From Streptomyces sp. SS1-1 (GTDB taxonomy: Bacteria > Actinomycetota > Actinomycetes > Streptomycetales > Streptomycetaceae), in contig NZ_WBXN01000004.1 of NCBI RefSeq assembly GCF_008973465.1, forward strand, positions 2,666,001 through 2,730,000: a stretch of 64,000 bases of DNA, read 5' to 3'. A model generated the notes under the pieces. It had not been told where the DNA came from, searched no databases, and saw only the letters and a list, made by a program, of their open reading frames with translations. The position numbers and the translations under genes were made by a program. The first letter of the stretch is position 1; the number at the start of each line of letters is the position of its first letter. Of the stretch, positions 25,096 through 33,253 are shown in pieces.

Positions 25096-26604
25096 CTACG
25101 GTCCCGTCGTCCCCGGCGCCTCCGCCGGGCGGACGCCCGCGCGGGCCGACTTGGCGACCGCCGACAGCGGCTTGGCGATGTCCTCCAGCGACCGGCGTTC
25201 GGCGTTCACGGCGAGGAACGCCGCGACCAGGCCCGCCGCGCACATCAGCCCGGCGCCGATCTGGAACGCGAGGACCGTGTCGCCGACCACGCCCGTCTCC
25301 GTGAGCTTGGAGAACAGCAGCGGGCCGCTGATGCCGCCCGCCGCCGTGCCGAGGGCGTAGAAGAAGGCGATGGACATGGCGCGGGTCTCCATCGGGAAGA
25401 CCTCGGAGACCGTCAGATAGGCGCTGGACGCGCCGGCCGAGGCGAAGAACAGCACCGCGCACCAGCAGGCCGTCATCGTGGTGGCGCTCAGCGAGCCCCG
25501 GTCGAACAGCCAGGCCGTACCGAACAGCAGGAGCCCGGACAGCAGGTACGTCGACGAGATCATCACGCGCCGGCCCACCGTGTCGAACAGCTTGCCGAGC
25601 AGCAGCGGCCCCATGAAGTTGCCGACCGCGATGACGGCGAAGTAGTAGCCGGTGTTGCCGCTCGGTACGTCGAAGAACTGGGTCAGGATCGCGCCGAAGC
25701 CGAAGGTGATGGCGTTGTAGAGGAACGCCTGGCCGATGAAGAGGGCGAAGCCGAGCGTGGCGCGCCTGCGGTACTTGGCGAAGACGGTGCGGCCGATCTC
25801 CATGAAGGTGACGCTGCGGCGCTGGCGGATGGTGATCTCGCCCTCCGCGCGCGGCAGCGGTTCGTCCCGGCCGGCCTCCACCTTCTCCTCGATGGAGCTC
25901 ACGATCCGTTCCGCCTCGTCGTCCCTGCCGTGGATCAGCAGCCACCGTGGACTCTCCGGGACGTGCCGTCGTACGACGAGGATGACCAGGGCGAGCACGG
26001 CGCCGAGAGCGAAGGTCAGCCGCCAGCCGACGTCCGCCGGGAAGATCGAGGTGTTCAGGGCGACGATCGACAGCAGCGCGCCGCCGACGGCGCCCAGCCA
26101 GAAGCTGCCGTTGATCATCAGGTCGACGCGGCCCCGGTACTGGGCCGGGATCAGCTCGTCGATCGCGGAGTTGATCGCCGCGTACTCGCCGCCGATGCCG
26201 AAGCCGGTGAGGAAGCGGAAGAGGAAGAACCACCAGGTGTGGAAGCTGAACGCGGTCAGCGCGGTCGCGGCCAGATACACCGCGAGCGTGATCATGAACA
26301 GCTTCTTGCGGCCCCAGCGGTCGGTCAGCCGGCCCCAGAACAGGGCGCCGATACAGGCTCCGGCCACGTAGAGCGCGGCGGCGAGGCCCGTGACCTGACC
26401 GGAGGAGATGGGAAGTCCGCTGCCCGGTTCTGACAGCCGGGGCGCGATGTTCCCGACGGTCGTGACCTCCAGGCCGTCGAGGATCCAGACGGTCCCGAGA
26501 CCGATCACGATGGTCCAGTGCCAGCGGGACCACGGCAGCCGGTCGAGTCTCGCGGGGATGTCGGTGGTGATCGTGCGGCCGCTCTCGGCCTGTGCCGTGC
26601 TCAT
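25096..26604 (-). CDS. MFS transporter, sugar-porter-like
   Basis: 502 residues; ATG 26602-26604 after GAGGAGGGA. Twelve TM helices with sugar/metabolite-porter motifs: GRLTDRWGRKKLFM after TM2, FRFLTGFGIGGEYAAINSAIDELIPAQYRGRVD, PESPRWLL after TM6 and a central loop (about 225-275) rich in Glu/Arg. The VPESPRWL and GIGGEY motifs are typical of the SP and metabolite:proton symporter families importing sugars, aromatic acids or phosphate esters. The gene is alone, so the substrate is unknown. Confidence 0.87.
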   Translation of the reverse strand: MSTAQAESGRTITTDIPARLDRLPWSRWHWTIVIGLGTVWILDGLEVTTVGNIAPRLSEPGSGLPISSGQVTGLAAALYVAGACIGALFWGRLTDRWGRKKLFMITLAVYLAATALTAFSFHTWWFFLFRFLTGFGIGGEYAAINSAIDELIPAQYRGRVDLMINGSFWLGAVGGALLSIVALNTSIFPADVGWRLTFALGAVLALVILVVRRHVPESPRWLLIHGRDDEAERIVSSIEEKVEAGRDEPLPRAEGEITIRQRRSVTFMEIGRTVFAKYRRRATLGFALFIGQAFLYNAITFGFGAILTQFFDVPSGNTGYYFAVIAVGNFMGPLLLGKLFDTVGRRVMISSTYLLSGLLLFGTAWLFDRGSLSATTMTACWCAVLFFASAGASSAYLTVSEVFPMETRAMSIAFFYALGTAAGGISGPLLFSKLTETGVVGDTVLAFQIGAGLMCAAGLVAAFLAVNAERRSLEDIAKPLSAVAKSARAGVRPAEAPGTTGP

Positions 26605-26658
26605 GAGCTCCCTCCTCGGCGAGTGGAACGCTCGTCGAGTGCCCGCGAAACGGCGAAT

Positions 26659-28026
26659 CTACGCCCCCAGCGCCCGCGCCACCGTGAAGATCACCAGTCC
26701 GGCCAGCGAGCCGACCACCGTGCCGTTGATCCGGATGAACTGCAGATCGCGTCCGATGTGCGCCTCGATCTTGCGGGTGGTGTGCTCGGCGTCCCAGCCC
26801 GCCACGGTGTCCGTGATCAGGGACGTGATCTCCGCGCGGTACGTCGTCACGACGTGCACGGCGGCGTCCTCCACCCAGCGGTCCACCTTGTTCTGCATGG
26901 ACGGCTCGGCGGCCATCCGGGCGCCCAGGGACAGCAGGGAGGAGCGGACCCGCAGCCGCAGCTCGCTGCGCTCGTCCTCGGCCGCGGACACGATCATGGA
27001 GCGTACGGCGGTCCAGGCGGAGGCGATCAGGTCCTGCACCTCGCCGCGGGCCAGCACCTCGCCCTTGAGCCGTTCGACGCGGGCCCGGGTCTCGGTGTCG
27101 GACTGCAGGTCGGAGGCGAAGTCGATGAGGAACCGGTCGAGGGCGCCGCGCGCCGGGTGGGAGGGCATGTCCCGCATCTCGACGCAGAAGCGCAGCAGCT
27201 CCTTGTAGACGCGCTCGCCGACCTTGCGGTCCACGAACCTCGGCGTCCAGCCGGGCGCGCCGCCCTGCACGGCCCCCATGACGTCGTCGCCGTGCAGCAC
27301 GAGCCAGTCGTGGGCCTTGGCCACGATCAGGTCGACGGCCCTGCGGTGGCCGCCCTCGGCGACGACGCCCTCCAGCATCTTGCCGATGCCGGGCGCGATC
27401 TCGCGGGCGTCGGCGCGGCGCGTGATGGCCTCGCCGACGACGGCCTGGACGTCGGAGTCCCGCATGACCCTCAGGGCGCCGCGCAGCGCGGTCGCCAGCT
27501 CGGCGGTGACCCGGTCGGCGTGGTCCGGTTCGGCGAGCCACGCGCCGAGCCGGCTGCCGATGCCGACGGCGCGCAGCCGCTGCCGTACGACGTCCTCGGA
27601 GAGGAAGTTCTCGCCGACGAACTCGCCCAGGGAGACGCCGAGCTGGTCCTTCTTGTTCGGGATGATCGCGGTGTGCGGGATGGGCAGGCCCAGCGGGTGC
27701 CGGAAGAGGGCCGTGACGGCGAACCAGTCCGCGAGGGCGCCGACCATGCCGGCCTCCGCGGCGGCGGCGACGTAGTCGGCCCAGGCGCCGGCGCCGTGGT
27801 GGGAGGCGACCTCGGCGAGGACGTACACGAGCGCGACGAACAGCAGCAGGCCGGTCGCGGTGAGCTTCATCCGCCGTACGCCGCGCCGCTTCTCCTCGTC
27901 GGCGGCGGTGAACGTGCCCATGGCGCGGACGGCTCCCGCGGGCACGTCCCGGTTACCGGGGGCCTGCGGCCGGGCATGCTCCTCCACGCCACGCGTTCCC
28001 GATTCCTCCGGGTTCGTACGTTCCAT
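26659..28026 (-). CDS. DUF445 family membrane protein
   Basis: 455 residues from ATG 28024-28026 (GGAG upstream; ATG 28056 is an alternative). An N-terminal soluble stretch rich in Glu/Arg precedes a TM helix (about 55-75), then the DUF445 signature AGMVGALADWFAVTALFRHPLGLPIPHTAIIPNKKDQLG. A long helical region (about 130-420) and a C-terminal TM helix (about 437-453) complete the protein. DUF445 proteins (YjiN/YheB type) are inner-membrane proteins of unknown function. The gene is divergent from a lipase-like gene with a 229-bp spacer that shows only a weak ATGACGCATCAT inverted repeat. Confidence 0.88.
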   Translation of the reverse strand: MERTNPEESGTRGVEEHARPQAPGNRDVPAGAVRAMGTFTAADEEKRRGVRRMKLTATGLLLFVALVYVLAEVASHHGAGAWADYVAAAAEAGMVGALADWFAVTALFRHPLGLPIPHTAIIPNKKDQLGVSLGEFVGENFLSEDVVRQRLRAVGIGSRLGAWLAEPDHADRVTAELATALRGALRVMRDSDVQAVVGEAITRRADAREIAPGIGKMLEGVVAEGGHRRAVDLIVAKAHDWLVLHGDDVMGAVQGGAPGWTPRFVDRKVGERVYKELLRFCVEMRDMPSHPARGALDRFLIDFASDLQSDTETRARVERLKGEVLARGEVQDLIASAWTAVRSMIVSAAEDERSELRLRVRSSLLSLGARMAAEPSMQNKVDRWVEDAAVHVVTTYRAEITSLITDTVAGWDAEHTTRKIEAHIGRDLQFIRINGTVVGSLAGLVIFTVARALGA

Positions 28027-28255
28027 TCCGCTCCGCCCGTCCGTGATCCCCCGCACACATTGTCCCTTCCCGACCTACTCCTGGAACGAATCAGGAGTTC
28101 CCGGCGTCTGTTCCCCGGGGGAGAGCGATGACGACTCCGGAGCACTCCGGGCGGCCCAATGGGGGGTCTGTGCAACTCCCTTCCGCCTTATGACGCATCA
28201 TGAGGTGATCACATCGGAGCCTCGGGCTCCCATCCGTCCGAGGAGAACGCACCGC

Positions 28256-29593
28256 ATGACCAGGCGTAACGGTTATGCCCTGCTCGCCGCGATGGTCGCA
28301 CTGATCGTCACCCTGTCCGTCGCCCTGTACGTCGGGGTCGCCGCCGACCACGGCAGCGCCACCGGCAAGACCGCCCCCGCGCAGCGCGGCACCGGGCGCG
28401 GCCCCGCCGCCCCCGCCTCCACCGGCCTGTGGGTCGGCGCCTGGTCGGCGTCCCCGGTCGGCGCGGAGCCGGGCACCGAGGTCGAGGGCCTGGTGGGCCG
28501 CTCCCTGCGCAACGTCGTACACGTCGGCGTCGGAGGTACGAGTGCCCGGATCACGCTGTCCAATCTCTACGGCCAGTCGTCGCTGACGATCACCCACGCG
28601 TCGATGGCCCTCGCCGCCGGCCCCGGCACCCCGGCCGCCGTCGCGGACACCATGCGGCGCCTGACGTTCGGCGGCAGCACCACCGTCGTCGTACCGCCCG
28701 GGCAGCAGGTGCTCAGCGACGCGGTGCGCCTCGCCGTCCCCGCCGACTCCGACGTGCTGGTCACCACGTACTCGCCGACCCCGTCCGGCCCGGTGACCTG
28801 GCACCCGCACGCCCGCCAGACCAGCTACGTCGGCGAGGGCGACCTCACCGAGGACACCACCGGCGCCGCGTACACCGGGCAGGTCACGTCCTGGCGGTAC
28901 CTGACCGCGGTGGACGTCCTCAGCAACGAGTCCGACGGCACCGTCGTCGTCTTCGGCGACTCGCTGACCGACGGCATCACGTCCACCCTGAACACCAACC
29001 GCCGCTGGACGGACGTCCTCGCACGCCGGCTGCGCACCGCGATCGCCGACGGCCAGGACCTGCCCCGGTACACCGTCGTCAACCAGGGCATCAGCGGCAA
29101 CCAGGTCCTCGCCAGCGGCACCGGCCGCCCCGCCGAGAACCAGGCCGGGCTCGGCCGCTACCACCGGGACGTGCTCTCCCGCACCGGCGTCAAGGTCGTC
29201 GTCATCGACCTCGGCGTCAACGACATCCTGCGCACCCCCGGCGTCGCCGACCCCGAGCGCATCCTCGACGGGCTGCGCACCCTGGTCCGCCAGGGCCACG
29301 CCCGCGGCCTGAAGGTGATCGGCGCGACCCTCATGCCCTTCGAGGGCCACCGCGGCTACACCGGCGCCCGCGAGCAGGTACGGCAGCAGATCAACGCGCA
29401 GATCCGCGCCGGGCGCGTCTTCGACGCGGTCGTCGACTTCGACGCGGCCGTGCGCGACCCGTACAACCCGCGCCGGTTCCGCGCCGACTACGACTCCGGC
29501 GACCATCTGCACCCCAGCGACCAGGGGTACCAGCGGATGGCGGAGAGCTTCGACCTGAAGCTCCTGAAGGGCGCGGCCCCCGCCGAGCTGTGA
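28256..29593 (+). CDS. secreted SGNH/GDSL hydrolase
   Basis: 445 residues; ATG 28256, ribosome site AGGAGA. An N-terminal signal-anchor (about 8-30) is followed by a linker, a beta domain of about 130 residues (WVGAWSASPVG..., residues 58-225) and the SGNH hydrolase core. The core has block I VVFGDSLTDG (catalytic Ser), block II NQGISGN, block III LGVNDIL and block V SGDHLHPSDQGY (Asp and His). The family includes esterases acting on acylated sugars, lipids or polymers. Export and the accessory beta domain suggest an extracellular acylated polysaccharide. The substrate is not known. Confidence 0.9.
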   Translation: MTRRNGYALLAAMVALIVTLSVALYVGVAADHGSATGKTAPAQRGTGRGPAAPASTGLWVGAWSASPVGAEPGTEVEGLVGRSLRNVVHVGVGGTSARITLSNLYGQSSLTITHASMALAAGPGTPAAVADTMRRLTFGGSTTVVVPPGQQVLSDAVRLAVPADSDVLVTTYSPTPSGPVTWHPHARQTSYVGEGDLTEDTTGAAYTGQVTSWRYLTAVDVLSNESDGTVVVFGDSLTDGITSTLNTNRRWTDVLARRLRTAIADGQDLPRYTVVNQGISGNQVLASGTGRPAENQAGLGRYHRDVLSRTGVKVVVIDLGVNDILRTPGVADPERILDGLRTLVRQGHARGLKVIGATLMPFEGHRGYTGAREQVRQQINAQIRAGRVFDAVVDFDAAVRDPYNPRRFRADYDSGDHLHPSDQGYQRMAESFDLKLLKGAAPAEL

Positions 29594-29598
29594 GCGAC

Positions 29599-29633
29599 GG
29601 GGCGGGGACGGACCCGGTGGCCGCCCCCGCCCC
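29599..29633. terminator. terminator between convergent genes
   Basis: GGGGCGGGG (29599-29607) pairs with CCCCGCCCC (29625-29633) between the SGNH hydrolase and DUF1707 stop codons. Confidence 0.7.
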
Positions 29634-29641
29634 GCCGGGGC

Positions 29642-30355
29642 TCAGTCCCCGTCGGAGCCCGGCGTCGGCAGTTCGCGCCGGCCGGCCTTGCGCTCCAGCT
29701 TCTCCCGGCGGCGCTCCTCGCGCAGTTCCTGCTTCTGGGCGCGCGTCAGCTTGCGCTCCACACCGACCCCGCCCCAGAACGCGAACCCGGACACGATCAC
29801 CCGGGGCCCGCCGGGCTCACCGAGGACACCGTCCTCACGGTGGTCGAAACCGCCCATGACACCGATGCCGCGCACCACGACCTCCACACCGGGCGGCACG
29901 ATCACCTGCACGCCGCCCATGACGGCCACACAGTTGATCTCGATCTCGCGGTCCGCGAAGTTCGCCTCCCGCAGGTCGATCTCCCCGCCGCCCCAGAACG
30001 CCACGCAGTTGAGCCGCTTCGGCGCCGTCCACCGCCCCTTGCGCTGGAACCCGGACAGCACGGCCACCGCCCACGCCGGGGAGTCGTCACCGCCGACGAT
30101 CCGCCCCTCCCACGACCCGTCCCCGGGTGCGGGCCGCTTGACCATGTCCACCCTCGGCGCGGGCGCCGCGCCGACCGGCAGATCCCGGGTCAGCGGCTCC
30201 AGCTCGCCGTACGTGCGGGCCCGGTAGGTGGCGTCCAGCCGCTCCCCGAACTCCTCCATGTCGAGCCGCCCCTCCGCGAGGGCGTCCCGCAGGACGTCGG
30301 CGACCCGTTCACGGTCGGCGTCGGAGGCGCGCAGCTCCGGGGCGTTGTCGCTCAT
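29642..30355 (-). CDS. DUF1707 protein with cell-wall-stress-like beta domain
   Basis: 237 residues. The N-terminal DUF1707 (about 5-60) has the usual ELRASDADRERVADVLRDALAEGRLDMEEFGERLDATYRARTYGEL pattern. The C-terminal half has repeated hydrophobic strands (CVAFWGGGEIDLREANF, NCVAVMGGVQVIVPPGVEV, RGIGVMGGF) like the LiaF-type beta-helix found in cell-wall-stress proteins, and it ends in a charged tail. There is no TM helix, so it is cytoplasmic. It is 33 bp downstream of the ABC ATPase gene on the same strand and may be the last gene of that operon. Confidence 0.82.
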   Translation of the reverse strand: MSDNAPELRASDADRERVADVLRDALAEGRLDMEEFGERLDATYRARTYGELEPLTRDLPVGAAPAPRVDMVKRPAPGDGSWEGRIVGGDDSPAWAVAVLSGFQRKGRWTAPKRLNCVAFWGGGEIDLREANFADREIEINCVAVMGGVQVIVPPGVEVVVRGIGVMGGFDHREDGVLGEPGGPRVIVSGFAFWGGVGVERKLTRAQKQELREERRREKLERKAGRRELPTPGSDGD

Positions 30356-30388
30356 GACAGCAGCCTACGTACAACTCCCGCCCGGAAG

Positions 30389-31399
30389 CTACGAGATGAC
30401 CCGCCCCACGTCCTCCCGTGGCGCCCCGGGAGGCGCGACCGGGCTGTTCAGCATTCGGGCGATCACCGCCTCGATGTCCGGCTCGCGCACCGACAGGTCC
30501 ACCAGCGGATGGTCGGCGGCCACCCGCGCCACCAGCGCCGCCGCCGACTCGGACGCCGGGAACGCCAGCCACTGGCGGGGCCCCTCCACCTTCACCACCC
30601 GCGCCGGGGGCGCCTCGATCGGCGGCAGCTCACGCTCCAGGTCGACCACGAGCATCCGCTCGCTCTCCCCGACCTCGTGCAGCCCGGCGAGCGCCCCGTC
30701 GTACACCAGCCGCCCATGGTCGATGACCATGACCCGCGAACACAGCTGCTCGATGTCCTGCAGATCGTGCGTGGTCAGCAGCACCGTCGTGCCCCGCTCG
30801 GCGTTCAGCTCCCGCAGGAACGCCCGCACCCGGGCCTTCGACATCACGTCCAGGCCGATCGTCGGCTCGTCCAGGTACAGCACCTCCGGGTCGTGCAGCA
30901 GCGCCGCCGCGACGTCCCCGCGCATCCGCTGCCCGAGGGACAGCTGACGCACCGGCACCTCCAGCAGGTCCTCCAGACCGAGGAGTTCCACGAGCCGGTC
31001 CAGGTTCTCCCGGTAGCGGGCGTCCGGGATCCGGTACATGCGGTGCATCAGCCGGTACGAGTCGATCAGCGGCAGGTCCCACCACAGCGTGGTGCGCTGC
31101 CCGAACACCACCCCGATGCGGTGCGCGAGCCGGGTCCGCTCCCGGGACGGATCGATCCCGGCCACCCGCAGCCGGCCGCCGCTCGGCGTCAGGATGCCGG
31201 TCAGCATCTTGATCGTCGTCGACTTCCCGGCTCCGTTCGGCCCGATGTAGCCCACCATCTCGCCGCGCGCCACCCGGAACGAGATCGAGTCGACCGCCCG
31301 TACCCGCCGCCGCTCCCGCTTCAGGAAACCCGTCCTGCGGCGGACGTCGAAGACCTTCTCGACCCCGTCCACCTCGATGAACGCCTCGTCGTCACCCAT
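30389..31399 (-). CDS. ABC transporter ATP-binding protein
   Basis: 336 residues; ATG 31397-31399, 9 bp after the permease stop. It is a complete ABC ATPase: Walker A GPNGAGKST, Q-loop VFGQRTTLWWDLPL, signature LSLGQRMR, Walker B VLYLDEPTIGLD, switch LTTHD. The C-terminal extension of about 80 residues is typical of the DUF990-associated or DrrA-like exporters. With the two upstream permeases it forms a three-gene ABC-2 transporter, probably an exporter of a lipid or small molecule. Both partner permeases are frameshifted in this sequence, so activity is doubtful unless those are base-calling errors. Confidence 0.9.
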   Translation of the reverse strand: MGDDEAFIEVDGVEKVFDVRRRTGFLKRERRRVRAVDSISFRVARGEMVGYIGPNGAGKSTTIKMLTGILTPSGGRLRVAGIDPSRERTRLAHRIGVVFGQRTTLWWDLPLIDSYRLMHRMYRIPDARYRENLDRLVELLGLEDLLEVPVRQLSLGQRMRGDVAAALLHDPEVLYLDEPTIGLDVMSKARVRAFLRELNAERGTTVLLTTHDLQDIEQLCSRVMVIDHGRLVYDGALAGLHEVGESERMLVVDLERELPPIEAPPARVVKVEGPRQWLAFPASESAAALVARVAADHPLVDLSVREPDIEAVIARMLNSPVAPPGAPREDVGRVIS

Positions 31400-31408
31400 G
31401 TCCGTCCC

Positions 31409-32229
31409 TCAGCTCCCCGTACTCCGGTACGCCCGCAGGCCCGACCGCCACACCAGCCCCGCCACCGCGCAGCACACCGCCGCGACCAGCGGAGACGCGT
31501 ACGCCGTCCACCCGGCAGCGCCACCGGGTACGGCCGGCCCAGCACATGGGCGGCCGGCACCCAGTTGACGAAGGCGAGCGGCAACGTGAACGTCACCCCG
31601 CGCACCAGGTCCTTCCCGAACACCGTCGGCGGGTACTGCAGCAGCGTCGTCCCGCCGTACGTGAACGCGTTCTGCACCTCGGCGGCGTCCTGCGCGACGA
31701 TCTGGAAGGCCGCCCCCGCCACGAACACCGCGCCGAAGATCACCGCGCCGCTCAGCACCATCACCGGCACCAGCAGCACCTTCGCCGCCGTCCACTCCAC
31801 GTCCACCGCCGACAGCGCCCAGCCCAGCACCGCCAGGCCCTGCGTGATCCGGCCCAGCCGGCGCAGCGCGAACCGGTCCGCGCCGACCTGCGCGAGCACC
31901 GGCACCGGACGCACCAGCAGCACGTCGAACGAACCGTCCCGCATCCGGGCACCCAGCGCGTCCATCGAGCCCAGCGCCAGATCCGCGAACCCGAACGCCG
32001 TCACCGCCAGCCCGTACAGGAACGCCACCTCCGCCAGCGACCAGCCACCCAGCCTGTCGACCTGCGAGAACATCAGCAGGATGCCCACGAAGTCCAGTCC
32101 CGTCAGCAGCAGGTTGCCCACCACCGTGACCACGAACGACGTCCGGTACGTCATGCTGGAACGCACCCACATCCCGGCGATCAGCCGGTAGGCCCGCAGC
32201 CCCTCCACCACCGCGCCGCGCTCAGCCAC
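31409..32229 (-). pseudogene. ABC-2 permease (DUF990 type), single-base frameshift near the C-terminus
   Basis: Begins at GTG 32229, overlapping the upstream permease stop by 8 nt. About 236 codons read normally with five or six TM helices (SFVVTVVGNLLLTGLDFVGIL and onward). At the C-run 31511-31513 (G-run on the coding strand) the frame is lost. In the other frame the protein resumes as GWTAYASPLVAAVCCAVAGLVW and ends at a stop at 31409, just before the ATPase start. One missing base restores an intact gene of about 273 residues. It could be a real mutation, or an undercalled G-run as in the neighbouring gene. Function otherwise: membrane half of an ABC-2 exporter. Confidence 0.75.
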
Positions 32230-33027
32230 CCTGCACCACCACCCGCCGCGTCGCCGCCGACTGCACCGCGCGCCCCGCCGCCAGCAGCACCACCGCCCAG
32301 CCCGCCTGGAACGCCAGCGCCCCCGCCACCCCGGTCTCCCCCATCAGCACGTCCGCCGGCATCTGCAACTGCGCCGCCCACGGCAGCACCCGCACCACCT
32401 CGCCGAACGCCCCCGGGAACGCGTTCAGCGGCAGCAGCATGCCCGAGAAGAAGATGCCCGCGATCATCAGCGCCTGGTTCACCCCCGTCCCGTCCAGCAG
32501 CCAGAACACGCTCAGCGCCACCAGATAGCGGATCGCGAAACTCACCACCCCCGCCAGCAGCAGCGTCACCGTGAACGCCGCCCACCGGGTCACGTCCGTG
32601 GGCAGCGCCATCGGGAAGAACACCGCCCCGAACAGGAACGGCACCACCCCCCGCCCAGCAGCTGGAACGCGGCCCGCCCCAGATCCCCCGCCAGCCACCA
32701 CAGCTGAAGATCCACCGGCCGGTACAGGTCGACGGCGACCTCCCCGGTGCGGATCCGCTCCATCAGCTCCTTCTCCGCGCCCCCGCCCTGGATCGCCAGC
32801 GTCGCGAACAGGCACTGCCCCAGCCACACGTACGTCACCGCCTGCGCCTGGTCGTAGCCGCCCAGCCCCGGCCGCTCCTCCCACAGGGCCAGATAGGTGA
32901 AGACGAGGATCACCCCGAAGACGGTGTTGGTGAACACCCCGGCCGCCGTCGCCAGCCGGTACGTCGCATACCGCCGGAAACCACCCGCCGCGACGGCCAG
33001 GTACAACCGTCCCGCGCCCACATCCAC
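32222..33027 (-). pseudogene. ABC-2 permease, single-base frameshift in a G-run
   Basis: Start probably GTG 33025-33027 or GTG 33019-33021 (GAGGAGGG upstream). The first 125 or so codons are normal (LATAAGVFTNTVFGVILVFTYLALW, then TGEVAVDLYRPVDLQLWW), up to AAFQLLGGG. At the six-C run 32647-32652 (six Gs on the coding strand) the frame shifts; the continuation VVPFLFGAVFFPMALPTDVTRW lies in the next frame and runs to a stop at 32222. One extra G would give an intact protein of about 268 residues with six TM helices. It overlaps the second permease and belongs to the same operon. Confidence 0.75.
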
Positions 33028-33253
33028 GGCCCTCCTCACCCGCCCGGCACCGAAGCGCAGGAGCCTAGTGGCCGCCCCAGGCGGCCTGCCAGCGGATTTC
33101 CGGGGCACCCTCAAGCGAGAAACAGCTCACTTTCCCCCAACACGCGCGCCTTTCCGGGAACGGAACACCCGGCGCGAGAGTCTTCAATGGGGGCGCAGCA
33201 GGCGTACGAGGGCGTACGGGAAGTACGACGTGAATCAGGAGTCCGAGCACGAC

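Noticed and set aside
24557..27541. 994-residue reading frame on the minus strand
   Set aside because: It lies across the MFS and DUF445 genes in a wrong frame, with Arg/Pro-rich composition; both real genes have good starts and motifs.
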